From Thalassolituus sp034111725 (GTDB lineage Bacteria > Pseudomonadota > Gammaproteobacteria > Pseudomonadales > Oceanobacteraceae): a DNA stretch of 27,868 nucleotides. Below, piece after piece: positions 15,226 to 24,232 of the stretch. Position 1 is the first letter of the stretch. The number at the start of each line of letters is the position of its first letter. Location of the stretch: the NCBI RefSeq assembly GCF_034111725.1, contig NZ_JAWUWR010000067.1:1-27868 (forward strand). The letters are read 5' to 3'. The notes under the pieces are model-generated. The model was not told the origin of the DNA and made no database searches. It saw nothing but the letters and a program-made list of their open reading frames with translations. The position numbers and the translations under genes are program-made.

Positions 15226-18200
15226 TTACTCGTCGTCCGAACCAAAGATATTGAAGATATTAAACACGCTGAAAATACGGCTTTTAATTCCGCGTTTTTT
15301 CTTACCATCAACTTGATTGTCGAAAGCTTGATTAATTTCCATCACCGGCTGCTGCCAAGTGCCTTTGATATCGTAACTAGCACTGGTAAAGCGTTCTAAT
15401 TCGTCACCAATTAACTTTTCGGTCACGTAAACCGAGGCGGCAATCGGCGGAGCAAAACCCGCTAATACCGCGACCAAGGGCAACGTACTGGTGACGGGGA
15501 ATGTCACCGCCAACTTCATATCCAAGTCGCCTGTATTCAGATTGGTCGCTCCTGACGTCAGGAACTTCCCGCCGGGGCCTTCGACACTTAGCGGTTCTGA
15601 TAAGGTCAGTAAACCAGCCTCTATTTTTGCTTTACCCTTTAACGTATCGAATGCCAAACCTGATTGATAAATATCAGAAAAATCGAGGCGCAAACGCCGC
15701 GCTATCGAATTAAAATTCAATGCTCCAAACGCACGTAAAGCACCGGTGCCTTCCGCTTGCAACGAACCATCTTTGATTCGCACACTAACATCTCCTTGCA
15801 AGGTCTCAGTGTCGAAACCCAGCGGCGACCCCTGCCAATTAAGCGCCAGCGTTGATTGTAGATCTTTGCCCTCGATCGCTGCCGATTGACGGAATGCACG
15901 TTGCACTTTACCAATATCAGAGCCCTTAATCGTCATATCGTATAGGCGAGTATCATGAATACCGTCGATATAATTCCAATCCATTTTGCCACTGACGTTT
16001 AAGCCCTTCATGTCACTATCAAGAATATTAACTGTCAGCCCTTGCACACTCGGACGACTGGCAATTTGCCAGCGACCATAATTGCGAGTACCGACATACA
16101 ATTCCTGCAAGGTCATATCCAAGGCAGGTAACAACGCGGGATCGAGATCCTGTAGTGGATCAACAACCTCAGGAATATCATCGCCCTCGGCAACAACAAC
16201 CGGTTCGTCTTCAGGCATGTGAATATAGTCGAGCAACAACGAGATTGGCTTATCGCCAGGGTGAACAACGACGGTACCACGCGTTACATCGCTATCAATT
16301 TGCAGCGTCCAGTCGTTGGCTTCTTGACGTCCGGCAATACGGGTGATACCCATGGGAATATCCCAAGCATCTAAACCCGATAAGGTAATATCAACACTTT
16401 CGACTGGGTTCGGTGTTGCCTCAACGCTGCGTCCATTCGGCCCTTTCTTTGGCGCGGGCTCGGCATCGAGTAACGCCATCATATGATTCCAAACATCAAA
16501 CCAAGGTTCAGCATCTAAGGTTTCGTCAATGGTGCCACTGATAATAATGCCCGGATTATCCGGCATGACAGGCTCTGTGCCATCCAATGTCACATGACCA
16601 ACATCCACTCCATCTTTGCCAAGCCCTAACTCTGCTCGTAAAAAATCATCGTAATTCAACGTAATACTGGTGATATCGCTGGGCTTAATCTGAGCAATAA
16701 GCGAACGTGGTGTATCCGTTAACTTACCCGCAGGAAATGGTAGATCAACCAGGGTTCCAACGAGATCCGATTCGACGTCCAGTTGCACACCACCACGACT
16801 CGCGGGGCGAACATCTAAACTGGCCTGATAATTTAATTCGCCGCTAATAGGATCAAGCAAAAATACCGGCATCCACGCCTTAAAATCCTGCCATGTGGCT
16901 TTGCCAGAACCATCAAGATGAATATCAAAACCGCCATCGACCAAGGTCGATTGCATAGTGGCGGCAAATGTTCCCCCCAACAAACCAGCGGTTAGGCCTT
17001 TTGAGCTTAAGCCTTCCTCTGTACTGAAGTGGATTAAGCCGGTCACTGCCTCCAAATTTAAATCCAGCTCGCCTAAGCGCAAACGCGCATTGGTTAATTG
17101 GCTGTCTAATTGCACACTAGGGCTGCTATTCGGCTTACCTAACAACATCTCTAAACGTAAGCTGCTCTCGATCTGGCCGTTGGCCTGCCATTGGTCAAAC
17201 GCATTATCAACCAAGGCTTGGATGGGAGTATCAGTAAAATAACGCATGCCCTCACCCGCATCGCCCGCTATTTGGCCAACAACATTTAGCTGCGTGCCAT
17301 CTTTGGTGTCACGAATTCGTACACGACTGCTGTTGGCTAGTAAATCACCGCCAAGGGTTTGGCCTTCATCAATCCAAATATCAACGTTTGGGGCGTCTAA
17401 TAAGACTCGGCCACTCACGTGTTCTATTGCTGGCCACTCATCTAAATACGTTACCTTCACGTCATCGGCTGCGAGATAAAGCTGTGTTGTTAAGCTATTG
17501 TGCGGAACATCACTGCCCACATGGCCATTTAACACAAAGCCAACATCTTGCAACGTGCCCCCATCAAGACCGTTATCCAAAAACTCATTAATGGCAGGAT
17601 CAAGAATATCCGGCACTAACGCCGTTTGCAGTTCTTGCGGTGCTTTAGTAACCCCCAACATTAAAGCAATATTGTATTCAACGTCGGTATCTCGACGGGG
17701 AATACGCATGGCTAAATCGCCGTGAACAGGGGTTCCTTCAAGATTTGCGCGTAACTTATCCAGCTTTAAACGGAAAAACTCAGGCTCAATTTTCCAATAA
17801 AAATTAGCCGATACGTCCGTTAAATCCCACGGCGACTGATAAATATCGGGCAGATGCATGGTTAACGTCGGATCACTAATCGCCACTACACCCGCGTTGG
17901 GTTGCAGATGTAATTTACCTTCTGCGTTATCAAATGAAGGAATGCCATGAAATGGCTGTGTGCTTAAACCTGCAAGGTTGGCGCGAATATCAACCTTCCA
18001 CGGTTCGCCGACCACTAAGCTTGGTAAAACAGCCACGCGTACATCACTGGCCTTACCTTCTGGCGCAACGTTGTCGACATATTGGCTAAAGCGTTCTGGC
18101 AGTAAATTATGACGCAAAATAAATTCGCCAGTTTTTCGAATATCAACATCGGGTATGCCAATCTGAAAACCTTTTTGCTGCGCCAAAGACACAGAGCTGA

Positions 18201-19203
18201 CACGCAATTGCGCGAACGGCAGCGGTTCATCGAATTCTGGTAAAACACGCACATGCCAATCGCTACCCGTGCGAATACCACTGGCGAGCACTGAGCCGTT
18301 ATTCAAACTTAGAGGTTTAGCACCCGTTTCAACATGCAAAGCTGGGATTATTGCAGCGACATAAATAGCATTTAAATCGCCATCACGAATACTTAGCCAA
18401 CCCTCGGCACCGCCTTCAAAACGCGAAACATGCAGATTTTGCGGCAACTCGTTAGGAATCCAGCGCGTCCATTCTTGGTTATCAACGCGTAAATATACTT
18501 CGCCATGCTGATCGCCCCATGGCCATAGCGGCCCTTCTAACGCAGCACTGACAAAGATATCGGCAAGCTGCTCGCGCCCCCAAGCAACCGTGCCTTCTAG
18601 CGCATGATCTTCGCCTTGGTTACGCCAAACAAGCTGCTTAATTTCTAGCTGCTCATCATGTTCAAGGCTATGACTTTGCAATGACCAGTTGGATAAAATC
18701 ACCGACTGTTGTAGCTCTAACCAATCCACCAGCTTATTGGCTGAGTTATTATCTTCAGCATCAGGCGTATTGCTCGGCTCTTCGGTCACCGCAGATAGGA
18801 TCTTCCAGTGTTCTCCTACAAACCAAGCGCCATCATCAGTTTGACGAATGGCCGCACTGACACCGTCGACATTGATGCGCTTAAACACCGGCAAGCGATA
18901 AAAAGCAGTGGCACTTAAATCGAGTTCAGCTTCAATGCTCGTCACTACCAAGCCGTCATTTTCATCGCCAATGCTGAGATCATCAACATGCACGACCGGC
19001 GATAATAAATTCCAACCGCCGCGCAATTGACGAATAGTTACCGGCTGCTTTAATTGCTCGCTCAGTACTCGTTCGAGGTCAGGTTTGAAGGTTTCTATCA
19101 GAGGGATTAGTTGGCGACCAAGACTGGTATATAAGGCAAGCGCCACCATTGCCACAACGATGGTGATCCAGACTTGGGTCCAAATAGAGCGAAAACGATT
19201 CAT
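15226..19203 (-). CDS. yhdP: YhdP, AsmA-like/TamB-family envelope phospholipid transport protein
   Basis: YhdP is a very large inner-membrane-anchored periplasmic protein of the AsmA-like group. In E. coli, YhdP, TamB and YdbH together carry phospholipids to the outer membrane, forming a hydrophobic groove. This protein is 1325 residues (1266 in E. coli). It has one N-terminal transmembrane segment (about 12-32), a DUF3971-like long beta-rich body, and the C-terminal AsmA-type region with DMKLAVTFPVTSTLPLVAVL and a final hydrophobic/basic tail. It starts eight bases after the rng stop and continues into the nitrilase-family gene. With Mla upstream, the window carries two lipid-transport routes. 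Confidence 0.93.
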   Translation of the reverse strand: MNRFRSIWTQVWITIVVAMVALALYTSLGRQLIPLIETFKPDLERVLSEQLKQPVTIRQLRGGWNLLSPVVHVDDLSIGDENDGLVVTSIEAELDLSATAFYRLPVFKRINVDGVSAAIRQTDDGAWFVGEHWKILSAVTEEPSNTPDAEDNNSANKLVDWLELQQSVILSNWSLQSHSLEHDEQLEIKQLVWRNQGEDHALEGTVAWGREQLADIFVSAALEGPLWPWGDQHGEVYLRVDNQEWTRWIPNELPQNLHVSRFEGGAEGWLSIRDGDLNAIYVAAIIPALHVETGAKPLSLNNGSVLASGIRTGSDWHVRVLPEFDEPLPFAQLRVSSVSLAQQKGFQIGIPDVDIRKTGEFILRHNLLPERFSQYVDNVAPEGKASDVRVAVLPSLVVGEPWKVDIRANLAGLSTQPFHGIPSFDNAEGKLHLQPNAGVVAISDPTLTMHLPDIYQSPWDLTDVSANFYWKIEPEFFRLKLDKLRANLEGTPVHGDLAMRIPRRDTDVEYNIALMLGVTKAPQELQTALVPDILDPAINEFLDNGLDGGTLQDVGFVLNGHVGSDVPHNSLTTQLYLAADDVKVTYLDEWPAIEHVSGRVLLDAPNVDIWIDEGQTLGGDLLANSSRVRIRDTKDGTQLNVVGQIAGDAGEGMRYFTDTPIQALVDNAFDQWQANGQIESSLRLEMLLGKPNSSPSVQLDSQLTNARLRLGELDLNLEAVTGLIHFSTEEGLSSKGLTAGLLGGTFAATMQSTLVDGGFDIHLDGSGKATWQDFKAWMPVFLLDPISGELNYQASLDVRPASRGGVQLDVESDLVGTLVDLPFPAGKLTDTPRSLIAQIKPSDITSITLNYDDFLRAELGLGKDGVDVGHVTLDGTEPVMPDNPGIIISGTIDETLDAEPWFDVWNHMMALLDAEPAPKKGPNGRSVEATPNPVESVDITLSGLDAWDIPMGITRIAGRQEANDWTLQIDSDVTRGTVVVHPGDKPISLLLDYIHMPEDEPVVVAEGDDIPEVVDPLQDLDPALLPALDMTLQELYVGTRNYGRWQIASRPSVQGLTVNILDSDMKGLNVSGKMDWNYIDGIHDTRLYDMTIKGSDIGKVQRAFRQSAAIEGKDLQSTLALNWQGSPLGFDTETLQGDVSVRIKDGSLQAEGTGALRAFGALNFNSIARRLRLDFSDIYQSGLAFDTLKGKAKIEAGLLTLSEPLSVEGPGGKFLTSGATNLNTGDLDMKLAVTFPVTSTLPLVAVLAGFAPPIAASVYVTEKLIGDELERFTSASYDIKGTWQQPVMEINQAFDNQVDGKKKRGIKSRIFSVFNIFNIFGSDDE

Positions 19204-19211
19204 GTTTCGCC

Positions 19212-20663
19212 CTATTGCAGGATGATGTCGTATTGATCTTGAGTGTATTGACTCTCAACCTGCAATTTAATGGCCTTACCAATAAATGCTTCAAGGTCAG
19301 CCAATCCGTGGCTATCTTCGTCTAACAGGCGATCGACAACTTGCTGACTGGCGAGCACAGAATACGTACCCGCTTCGTAGGCTCGTTCCTCCCGCAGAAT
19401 CTCGCGGAATATTTCGTAGCAAATGGTTTCCGCTGTTTTTACCGAACCACGGCCATCGCAAGCTTTGCAGGGCTCCATCAGCATATGCTCAAGGCTTTCG
19501 CGAGTACGCTTGCGCGGCATTTCCACTAAGCCTAATTCTGACACGCCGCTAATTTTGCTCTTGGTATGATCTTTCTCGAGCATTTTTTCTAACATGCGCA
19601 ACACCTGACGCTGATGTTCAGGCTCGGTCATATCAATAAAATCGAGAATGATAATGCCACCTAGATTACGCAAACGGACCTGGCGACCAATCGCGGTTGC
19701 TGCTTCCAGATTGGTTTTATAGATGGTTTCTTCTAAATTACGACGCCCAACAAAACCACCGGTGTTCACATCAATCGTAGTCATGGCCTCGGTTTGGTCT
19801 ACAACCAAATAACCACCAGACTTGAGTGGCACTTTGCGCTCTAACGCCCGCTGTATTTCATCTTCAACGCTGTACAACTCAAAAATAGGACGCGGACCAG
19901 GATAGCAGTCGATTCGCTCGGCGACTTCTGGCACGTACTGCTGCGTAAAGTGCTCGATTTTTTGGAAGGTTTCGCGTGAATCGATGAGTATTTTACTCAC
20001 CTCTGGACGCGATAAATCGCGAATGGTGCGTAACGACAAGGGTAATTCGTCGTAGACCAAGCTTGGCGCTTTATTATCTTTTATACGTTCTTCCAGCTTG
20101 CGCCATAAGCGGCGTAGATAGCGAGTATCGGCAAGGATTTCATCTTCACCAACGCCTTCCGCTGCGGTGCGCAAAATAAAGCCTGCTTCACCGGTCAAGC
20201 CTTCGGCTTCCATACAGTTATTCACTAATTCTTTCAGGCGGTCGCGCTCACCTTCTTCTTCAATACGCTGTGACCCACCCACGTGATCTACACCCGGCAT
20301 ATACACCAAATACCGCGAAGGAATCGCAAGCTGAGTGGTTAGGCGCGCACCTTTAGTGCTGATCGGATCTTTAGTGACTTGCACCACCAACGACTGCCCT
20401 TCGTGCAGCAATTGATTAATTGGCGTATTAGCATCGCCTTTACCGACTTCAGCGGCATGGATAAACGCCGCACGCTCTAGGCCGATATCCACAAACGCGG
20501 CCTGCATACCCGGCAATACTCGAACGACCTTACCTTTGTAGATATTGCCGACCAACCCACGATGGTTAGTCCGCTCGATATAGATTTCCTGCAGTACGCC
20601 ATTTTCAACCACCGCCACACGCGTTTCCGTGGGGGTGACGTTCATTAAAATTTCTGCGTTCAC
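19212..20663 (-). CDS. rng: ribonuclease G (Rng/CafA)
   Basis: RNase G matures the 5' end of 16S rRNA and degrades some mRNAs. I choose the GTG at 20661-20663, which gives MNAEILMNVTPTETR, aligning with the E. coli start MTAELLVNVTPSETR, and a 483-residue protein (489 in E. coli). A longer frame to GTG 20684 would overlap maf by 16 bases. Features are an S1-like RNA-binding domain (about 35-125), the catalytic aspartates in MTTIDVNTGGFVG and ILDFIDM, and the zinc-link motif CKACDGRG. It lies five bases after the maf stop. Intact and typical. Confidence 0.94.
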   Translation of the reverse strand: MNAEILMNVTPTETRVAVVENGVLQEIYIERTNHRGLVGNIYKGKVVRVLPGMQAAFVDIGLERAAFIHAAEVGKGDANTPINQLLHEGQSLVVQVTKDPISTKGARLTTQLAIPSRYLVYMPGVDHVGGSQRIEEEGERDRLKELVNNCMEAEGLTGEAGFILRTAAEGVGEDEILADTRYLRRLWRKLEERIKDNKAPSLVYDELPLSLRTIRDLSRPEVSKILIDSRETFQKIEHFTQQYVPEVAERIDCYPGPRPIFELYSVEDEIQRALERKVPLKSGGYLVVDQTEAMTTIDVNTGGFVGRRNLEETIYKTNLEAATAIGRQVRLRNLGGIIILDFIDMTEPEHQRQVLRMLEKMLEKDHTKSKISGVSELGLVEMPRKRTRESLEHMLMEPCKACDGRGSVKTAETICYEIFREILREERAYEAGTYSVLASQQVVDRLLDEDSHGLADLEAFIGKAIKLQVESQYTQDQYDIILQ

Positions 20664-20668
20664 GAAAC

Positions 20669-21241
20669 TCACCCGACCTGCCACACAGGTACGTTAAATT
20701 CTTGAAGCATGGCGGCTGTCTCTGTTAATGGCAGCCCGACCACATTGCTATAACTTCCTTCGACGGCATCTACGAGAATGGCTCCAAAGCCCTGAATTCC
20801 ATAGCTGCCAGCTTTATCGCTGGGTTCACCCGTAGCGACATAGCGTTGAATTTCTTCTTCACTCAGGCTGCGTAAATGCACCTGAGTAATCACACTGCGC
20901 ACCAGCACACGTTCACCATCAACTAAAGCCACCGCCGTAAGCACTTGATGCGTTCGACCCGATAAGCGCGCCAACATCTTTGCCGCATCGGCTTCGTCTA
21001 ATGGTTTTCCTAAAATTTCGCCATCAATGATGACCGAAGTATCTGACCCCAACACTACTGCATCAGTGTGTCGTGCAGCAACGACACGCGCTTTCTCTAA
21101 CGCTAAACGCTCAACGTAAGCCTGAGCAACTTCACTGGCTTCTGGCGTTTCATCAATATCCGCAACATCCACTTCAAATCGGACACCGATTTGCGCCAAC
21201 AATTCACGACGACGTGGAGAGCCCGAAGCTAAAATCAGCAT
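20669..21241 (-). CDS. maf: Maf-family nucleotide pyrophosphatase (YhdE-like)
   Basis: Maf proteins hydrolyse dTTP, UTP or modified nucleotides and were first linked to septum formation. From the ATG encoding MLILASGSPRRRELL (21239-21241) the protein is 190 residues, the normal length. Motifs are ASGSPRRRELL at the N-terminus, the catalytic aspartate in VLGSDTSV, and GKAGSYGIQG-like KAGSYGIQGFGA with the late GSYSNVVGLPL. This pattern fits the YhdE (dTTP/UTP) subgroup. Its start overlaps the mreD stop by one base (TGATG). The 28-residue upstream extension in frame lies inside mreD and is rejected. Part of mreD-maf-rng-yhdP. Confidence 0.94.
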   Translation of the reverse strand: MLILASGSPRRRELLAQIGVRFEVDVADIDETPEASEVAQAYVERLALEKARVVAARHTDAVVLGSDTSVIIDGEILGKPLDEADAAKMLARLSGRTHQVLTAVALVDGERVLVRSVITQVHLRSLSEEEIQRYVATGEPSDKAGSYGIQGFGAILVDAVEGSYSNVVGLPLTETAAMLQEFNVPVWQVG

Positions 21242-21717
21242 CAGTGCTGCATCCGACGCAAGCTTTTGTAGCCTACGGTGTAAACCCAAGGCCACAGAAT
21301 TGCCGACATAAACGCCGGCATCCACAAGAGTACAGGCCGGCTATCGCCATTAATAATCAGCAAGCCCCAATAATGAATCAGCTGCTGCATCGCAATCAGC
21401 AGCATAATGACGATGGCTTGCTGCAGCACGTTAAATAGAAACATGCGGCGATACAAAATTTGCAGCATCAAAATATGTACTGTCACCATCACCACATGCA
21501 GCCCTAATAATGTCCCTTGCTCGACATCCATCATCAGCCCTAGCGGTATGGCTAACCATAAACCGAATACATTGGGTGCAAATAAAACCAAGGCTGTAAT
21601 ACACAACATCACCCATGCCGGTTGAAACCAATCCACCACCACAGGTAGTGGCAAATGTTCCAGCACGAAGGCAATAAAAATCATAAAAAACGAGAAGAAA
21701 ATCGCGCGGGCGCTCAT
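21241..21717 (-). CDS. mreD: rod shape-determining protein MreD
   Basis: MreD is a small inner-membrane protein of the elongasome. The 158-residue protein (162 in E. coli) has five or so transmembrane segments and the family pattern LGLMMDVEQGTLLGLH in the middle. The ATG at 21715-21717 is preceded by AGGAG; a GTG at 21732 gives only an extra five residues and lacks such a site. The start overlaps the mreC stop (ATGA). It is followed by maf with a one-base overlap, so mreC, mreD and maf are tightly coupled. Confidence 0.93.
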   Translation of the reverse strand: MSARAIFFSFFMIFIAFVLEHLPLPVVVDWFQPAWVMLCITALVLFAPNVFGLWLAIPLGLMMDVEQGTLLGLHVVMVTVHILMLQILYRRMFLFNVLQQAIVIMLLIAMQQLIHYWGLLIINGDSRPVLLWMPAFMSAILWPWVYTVGYKSLRRMQH

Positions 21718-22532
21718 GGGTTCTCCTGCCACAATGCTGCGGGCGGTACGCGACCAGCCTCATTGGAAAATACCAATAAAAAGTGACGGCTACGATCCAG
21801 TTGCGCGGTAGGCGTTGCCGTCACGCTGGCAAAAGGTTTCCCCGGAATATTCTCGACCTTGTTCACCGTAGCAACCGGATAGCCACGCGGGTAACGTCCA
21901 CCTAAGCCAGAGCTAACCAGCATATCGCCAACCTTAATATCGGCGGTGTTTGGCACGTAGATCAGTTCAAGTTCACTTAACGAACCCGTTCCCGTTGCGA
22001 TTGCCCTCACGCCATTGCGATTAACCTGAACCGGAATCGCATGGTTTGAATCAGCAATCATCAATACACGACTGGTGAGTGGCAGCACATCAATCACTTG
22101 CCCCAATAAACCATAAGCATCCAATACTGGCTGACCAATAAAGACGCCGTCTTCACCGCCCTTATTAATAATAATTTGCTGGGTAAACGGATCTGGATCT
22201 ACTGATGTGATCGACGCAACAAGAACACGATCGTCGACCTGCTCAGAGGCACTTAATAATTCACGCAGCTCAATATTTTCGGCTTCAAGGTACGCCATGC
22301 GCTGAGCACGACGCTCAAGAATAAAATTGCGAGCGGATAATTGTTTATTCTCGCGTAGCAATTCACGACGCAAGGTCGCCGAATCGCCAAACCATTCTGC
22401 CATAGCCAAAGGCACGGTCGCCGCCTGCTGTGCAGGAGCAACAATAAAACCAACGCCATAACGTACCGGTTGTAACCACTGAAAATGACTATCAACCCAC
22501 ATTAAGGCCATCGACAACACGACGATCAACAA
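21714..22532 (-). CDS. mreC: rod shape-determining protein MreC (non-canonical start)
   Basis: MreC is a bitopic inner-membrane protein that forms a periplasmic scaffold for the elongasome. A transmembrane segment is followed by a coiled coil (about 50-95) and two beta domains with DPFTQQIIINKG, GLLGQVIDV, SRVLMIADSNHAIPVQV and GDMLVSSGLGGRYPRGYPV. No ATG exists at the expected N-terminus. TTG 22532 (AAGGG nine bases upstream) gives 272 residues but starts directly in the membrane segment. In-frame codons upstream, back to an ATT at 22577, encode KSQFQIPPYQGQRV, a plausible basic cytoplasmic tip as in other MreC proteins. The real start may therefore be ATT 22577 (287 residues). Body intact. 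Confidence 0.85.
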   Translation of the reverse strand: MLIVVLSMALMWVDSHFQWLQPVRYGVGFIVAPAQQAATVPLAMAEWFGDSATLRRELLRENKQLSARNFILERRAQRMAYLEAENIELRELLSASEQVDDRVLVASITSVDPDPFTQQIIINKGGEDGVFIGQPVLDAYGLLGQVIDVLPLTSRVLMIADSNHAIPVQVNRNGVRAIATGTGSLSELELIYVPNTADIKVGDMLVSSGLGGRYPRGYPVATVNKVENIPGKPFASVTATPTAQLDRSRHFLLVFSNEAGRVPPAALWQENP

Positions 22533-22684
22533 GACCCGCTGCCCTTGATAAGGCGGAATCTGAAATTGCGATTTAATGGCGCTCTACCCTGAGTAAATTC
22601 TCAAAGGATCAACTATACCGTTTGCGCCGCCGAGGAACCAGCATGTAAGCCTACTGGCACAGCTATGGGGAAAATCTTTAACGT

Positions 22685-22722
22685 AAAAATGATTCGGCCC
22701 CGATAATTATCGAGGCCGAATC
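22685..22722 (-). terminator. Rho-independent terminator between mreB and mreC
   Basis: On the minus strand the 32-base hairpin at 22691-22722 begins GATTCGGCC and ends GGCCGAATC, paired throughout with one G-U wobble around a central AATT. It is followed by ATTTTT. It lies 39 bases after the mreB stop and would separate mreB from mreC-mreD. Confidence 0.85.
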
Positions 22723-22761
22723 ACAATACAAAGAGGCAGAGCAAAGAATGCAGACGAAGGA

Positions 22762-23799
22762 TCAATCCAGCGCTAACATTTCCAATTGCTGTTCTGTTGC
22801 AGTTTCTAAGAACTTACCGCCGCCGCGAGCAACACACGTTAATGGATCGTCGGCAACGATTACTGGCAAGCCAGTTTCTTCGCTCAGCAACTTATCTAAG
22901 TCACGCAACAAAGCACCGCCACCGGTCAGTACCATACCGCGCTCAGCCACATCAGAAGCCAATTCTGGTGGCGCTTGTTCTAGCGCACCCTTCACCGCTT
23001 GTACGATTGCGGCTAAAGATTCTTGTAGAGCTTCTAGAATTTCGTTCGAGTTCAACGTAAAGCTACGTGGAATACATTCGGCTTGGTTACGTCCGCGCAC
23101 ATCAATCTCGCGCACTTCGCCACCAGGGTAAGCCGTACCGATTTCTTGTTAAATACGTTCAGCCGTTGCTTCACCAATAAGGCTGCCGTAATGACGACGC
23201 ACATACGCCACAATCGCTTCGTCGAAACGGTCGCCGCCGATTTTTACCGACTCAGCGTAAACTACGCCACTCAAAGAGATAATGGCGATTTCAGTAGTAC
23301 CACCACCGATATCCACCACCATAGAACCGCGTGCTTCATCAACCGGCAAGCCAGCACCAATAGCCGCTGCCATTGGTTCATAAATCAAATACGCACGGCT
23401 TGCGCCAGCATTCATCACAGAATCGCGAATCGCTTTACGCTCAACTTTGGTTGCTTGGAACGGCACACACACCACAACACGAGGGCTTGGTGGTAAGAAA
23501 CTGCTTTCGTGTACTTGCTTAATAAAGTACTGCAGCATTTTTTCCGTCACTTCAAAGTCAGCGATAACGCCATCTTTTAGCGGACGAATTGCCTGAATCT
23601 TGCCTGGAGTACGGCCCAACATGCGCTTCGCTTCAGCACCAACCGCTTGCACGGTTTTGCCGTTTTGTTGAATCCGGATGGCCACGACAGAAGGCTCATT
23701 TAATACGATACCTTTATCACGCATGTAGATAAGCGTGTTCGCTGTACCCAAGTCGATCGACAGATCGCTGGAAAACAAACCTCGTAGCTTCTTAAACAT
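22762..23799 (-). pseudogene. mreB: MreB, interrupted by an in-frame TAA at codon 217
   Basis: MreB is the bacterial actin that positions lateral wall synthesis. The full frame from the ATG at 23797-23799 (AGGAA ten bases upstream) to 22762 is 345 codons, normal for the family. Sequence on both sides of the stop is MreB: DLSIDLGTANTLIYMRDKG, VVDIGGGTTEIAIISL, GGDRFDEAIVAYVRRHYGSL before it; then QEIGTAYPGGEVREIDVRGR, FTLNSNEILEALQE and GMVLTGGGALLRDLDKL. The stop TAA (23149-23151) replaces the lysine codon of ERIK-EIG; AAA to TAA is one base. Both parts share one frame, so it is not an indel. Nearby Q239 and C242 replace residues usually L and G. A real nonsense mutation or a base-call error. 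Confidence 0.85.
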
Positions 23800-23882
23800 C
23801 CAATTATGTTCCTGTAAACGGGTGGCAAAAAATTGCTGTACCTCTAGCAACGGCAGGGATTTAGGGCAAGGCGCATTTGTGC

Positions 23883-23888
23883 TACGCT
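23883..23888 (+). promoter_or_regulatory. possible extended -10 box for gatCAB
   Basis: TACGCT preceded by TGC fits an extended -10, 39 bases before the gatC ATG in the divergent mreB-gatC gap. No clear -35 box is present. Pattern only. Confidence 0.3.
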
Positions 23889-23926
23889 CGCTGCTTCTTC
23901 ACAGTCATCATCACTGGAGTATGCAC

Positions 23927-24214
23927 ATGGCTCTGGACCAAGATCAGGTTCGTGACATTGCCGACTTATCTCGTTTACAACTCGACGAGACACAAATCGC
24001 GGAATATCAGACAAATCTCAGCAACATTTTACATCTAGTGGATCAACTATCTGCCGTTGATACCTCGGACGTAGAACCTATGGCACACCCGCTAGACGCT
24101 GTTCAACGTCTGCGTGCTGACGTAGTAACCGAAACGAATCAGCGCGAACACTTTCAAAAAATCGCACCAGCCGTTGAAAACGGCCACTACCTCGTACCTC
24201 GCGTAGTTGAGTGA
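23927..24214 (+). CDS. gatC: Asp-tRNA(Asn)/Glu-tRNA(Gln) amidotransferase subunit C
   Basis: GatC wraps around and stabilises the GatA-GatB amidotransferase. The 95-residue protein matches the family length. Recognisable stretches are DQVRDIADLSRLQLDE and the C-terminal VDTSDVEPMAHPLDAVQRLRAD, ending in ENGHYLVPRVVE. Two ATGs are in frame (23921, 23927); TGGAG is better spaced for the second. The longer frame back to 23735 runs into mreB on the other strand and is rejected. gatA follows after 18 bases. Confidence 0.95.
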   Translation: MALDQDQVRDIADLSRLQLDETQIAEYQTNLSNILHLVDQLSAVDTSDVEPMAHPLDAVQRLRADVVTETNQREHFQKIAPAVENGHYLVPRVVE

Positions 24215-24232
24215 TGGGCGCCAAGGACTGAA

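Noticed and set aside
23149..23157. programmed stop-codon readthrough of mreB at TAA CAA GAA
   Set aside because: The CAA after the stop loosely resembles a viral readthrough context, but no bacterial precedent is known to me and TAA is normally tight; error or mutation is simpler.
23116..23160. frameshift as the cause of the split mreB
   Set aside because: Both halves are in the same frame (stop 23149 and end 22762 are congruent), so a substitution, not an indel, explains the break.
23405..23408. loss of the MreB catalytic glutamate (LIYEP instead of LIEEP)
   Set aside because: Only the first, variable acidic residue is replaced by tyrosine (Y140); the conserved glutamate before proline (E141) is kept.
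23083..23496. 137-codon plus-strand open frame opposite mreB
   Set aside because: It is antisense to mreB and Thr/His-rich without motif; considered because it spans the mreB stop, but nothing supports it.
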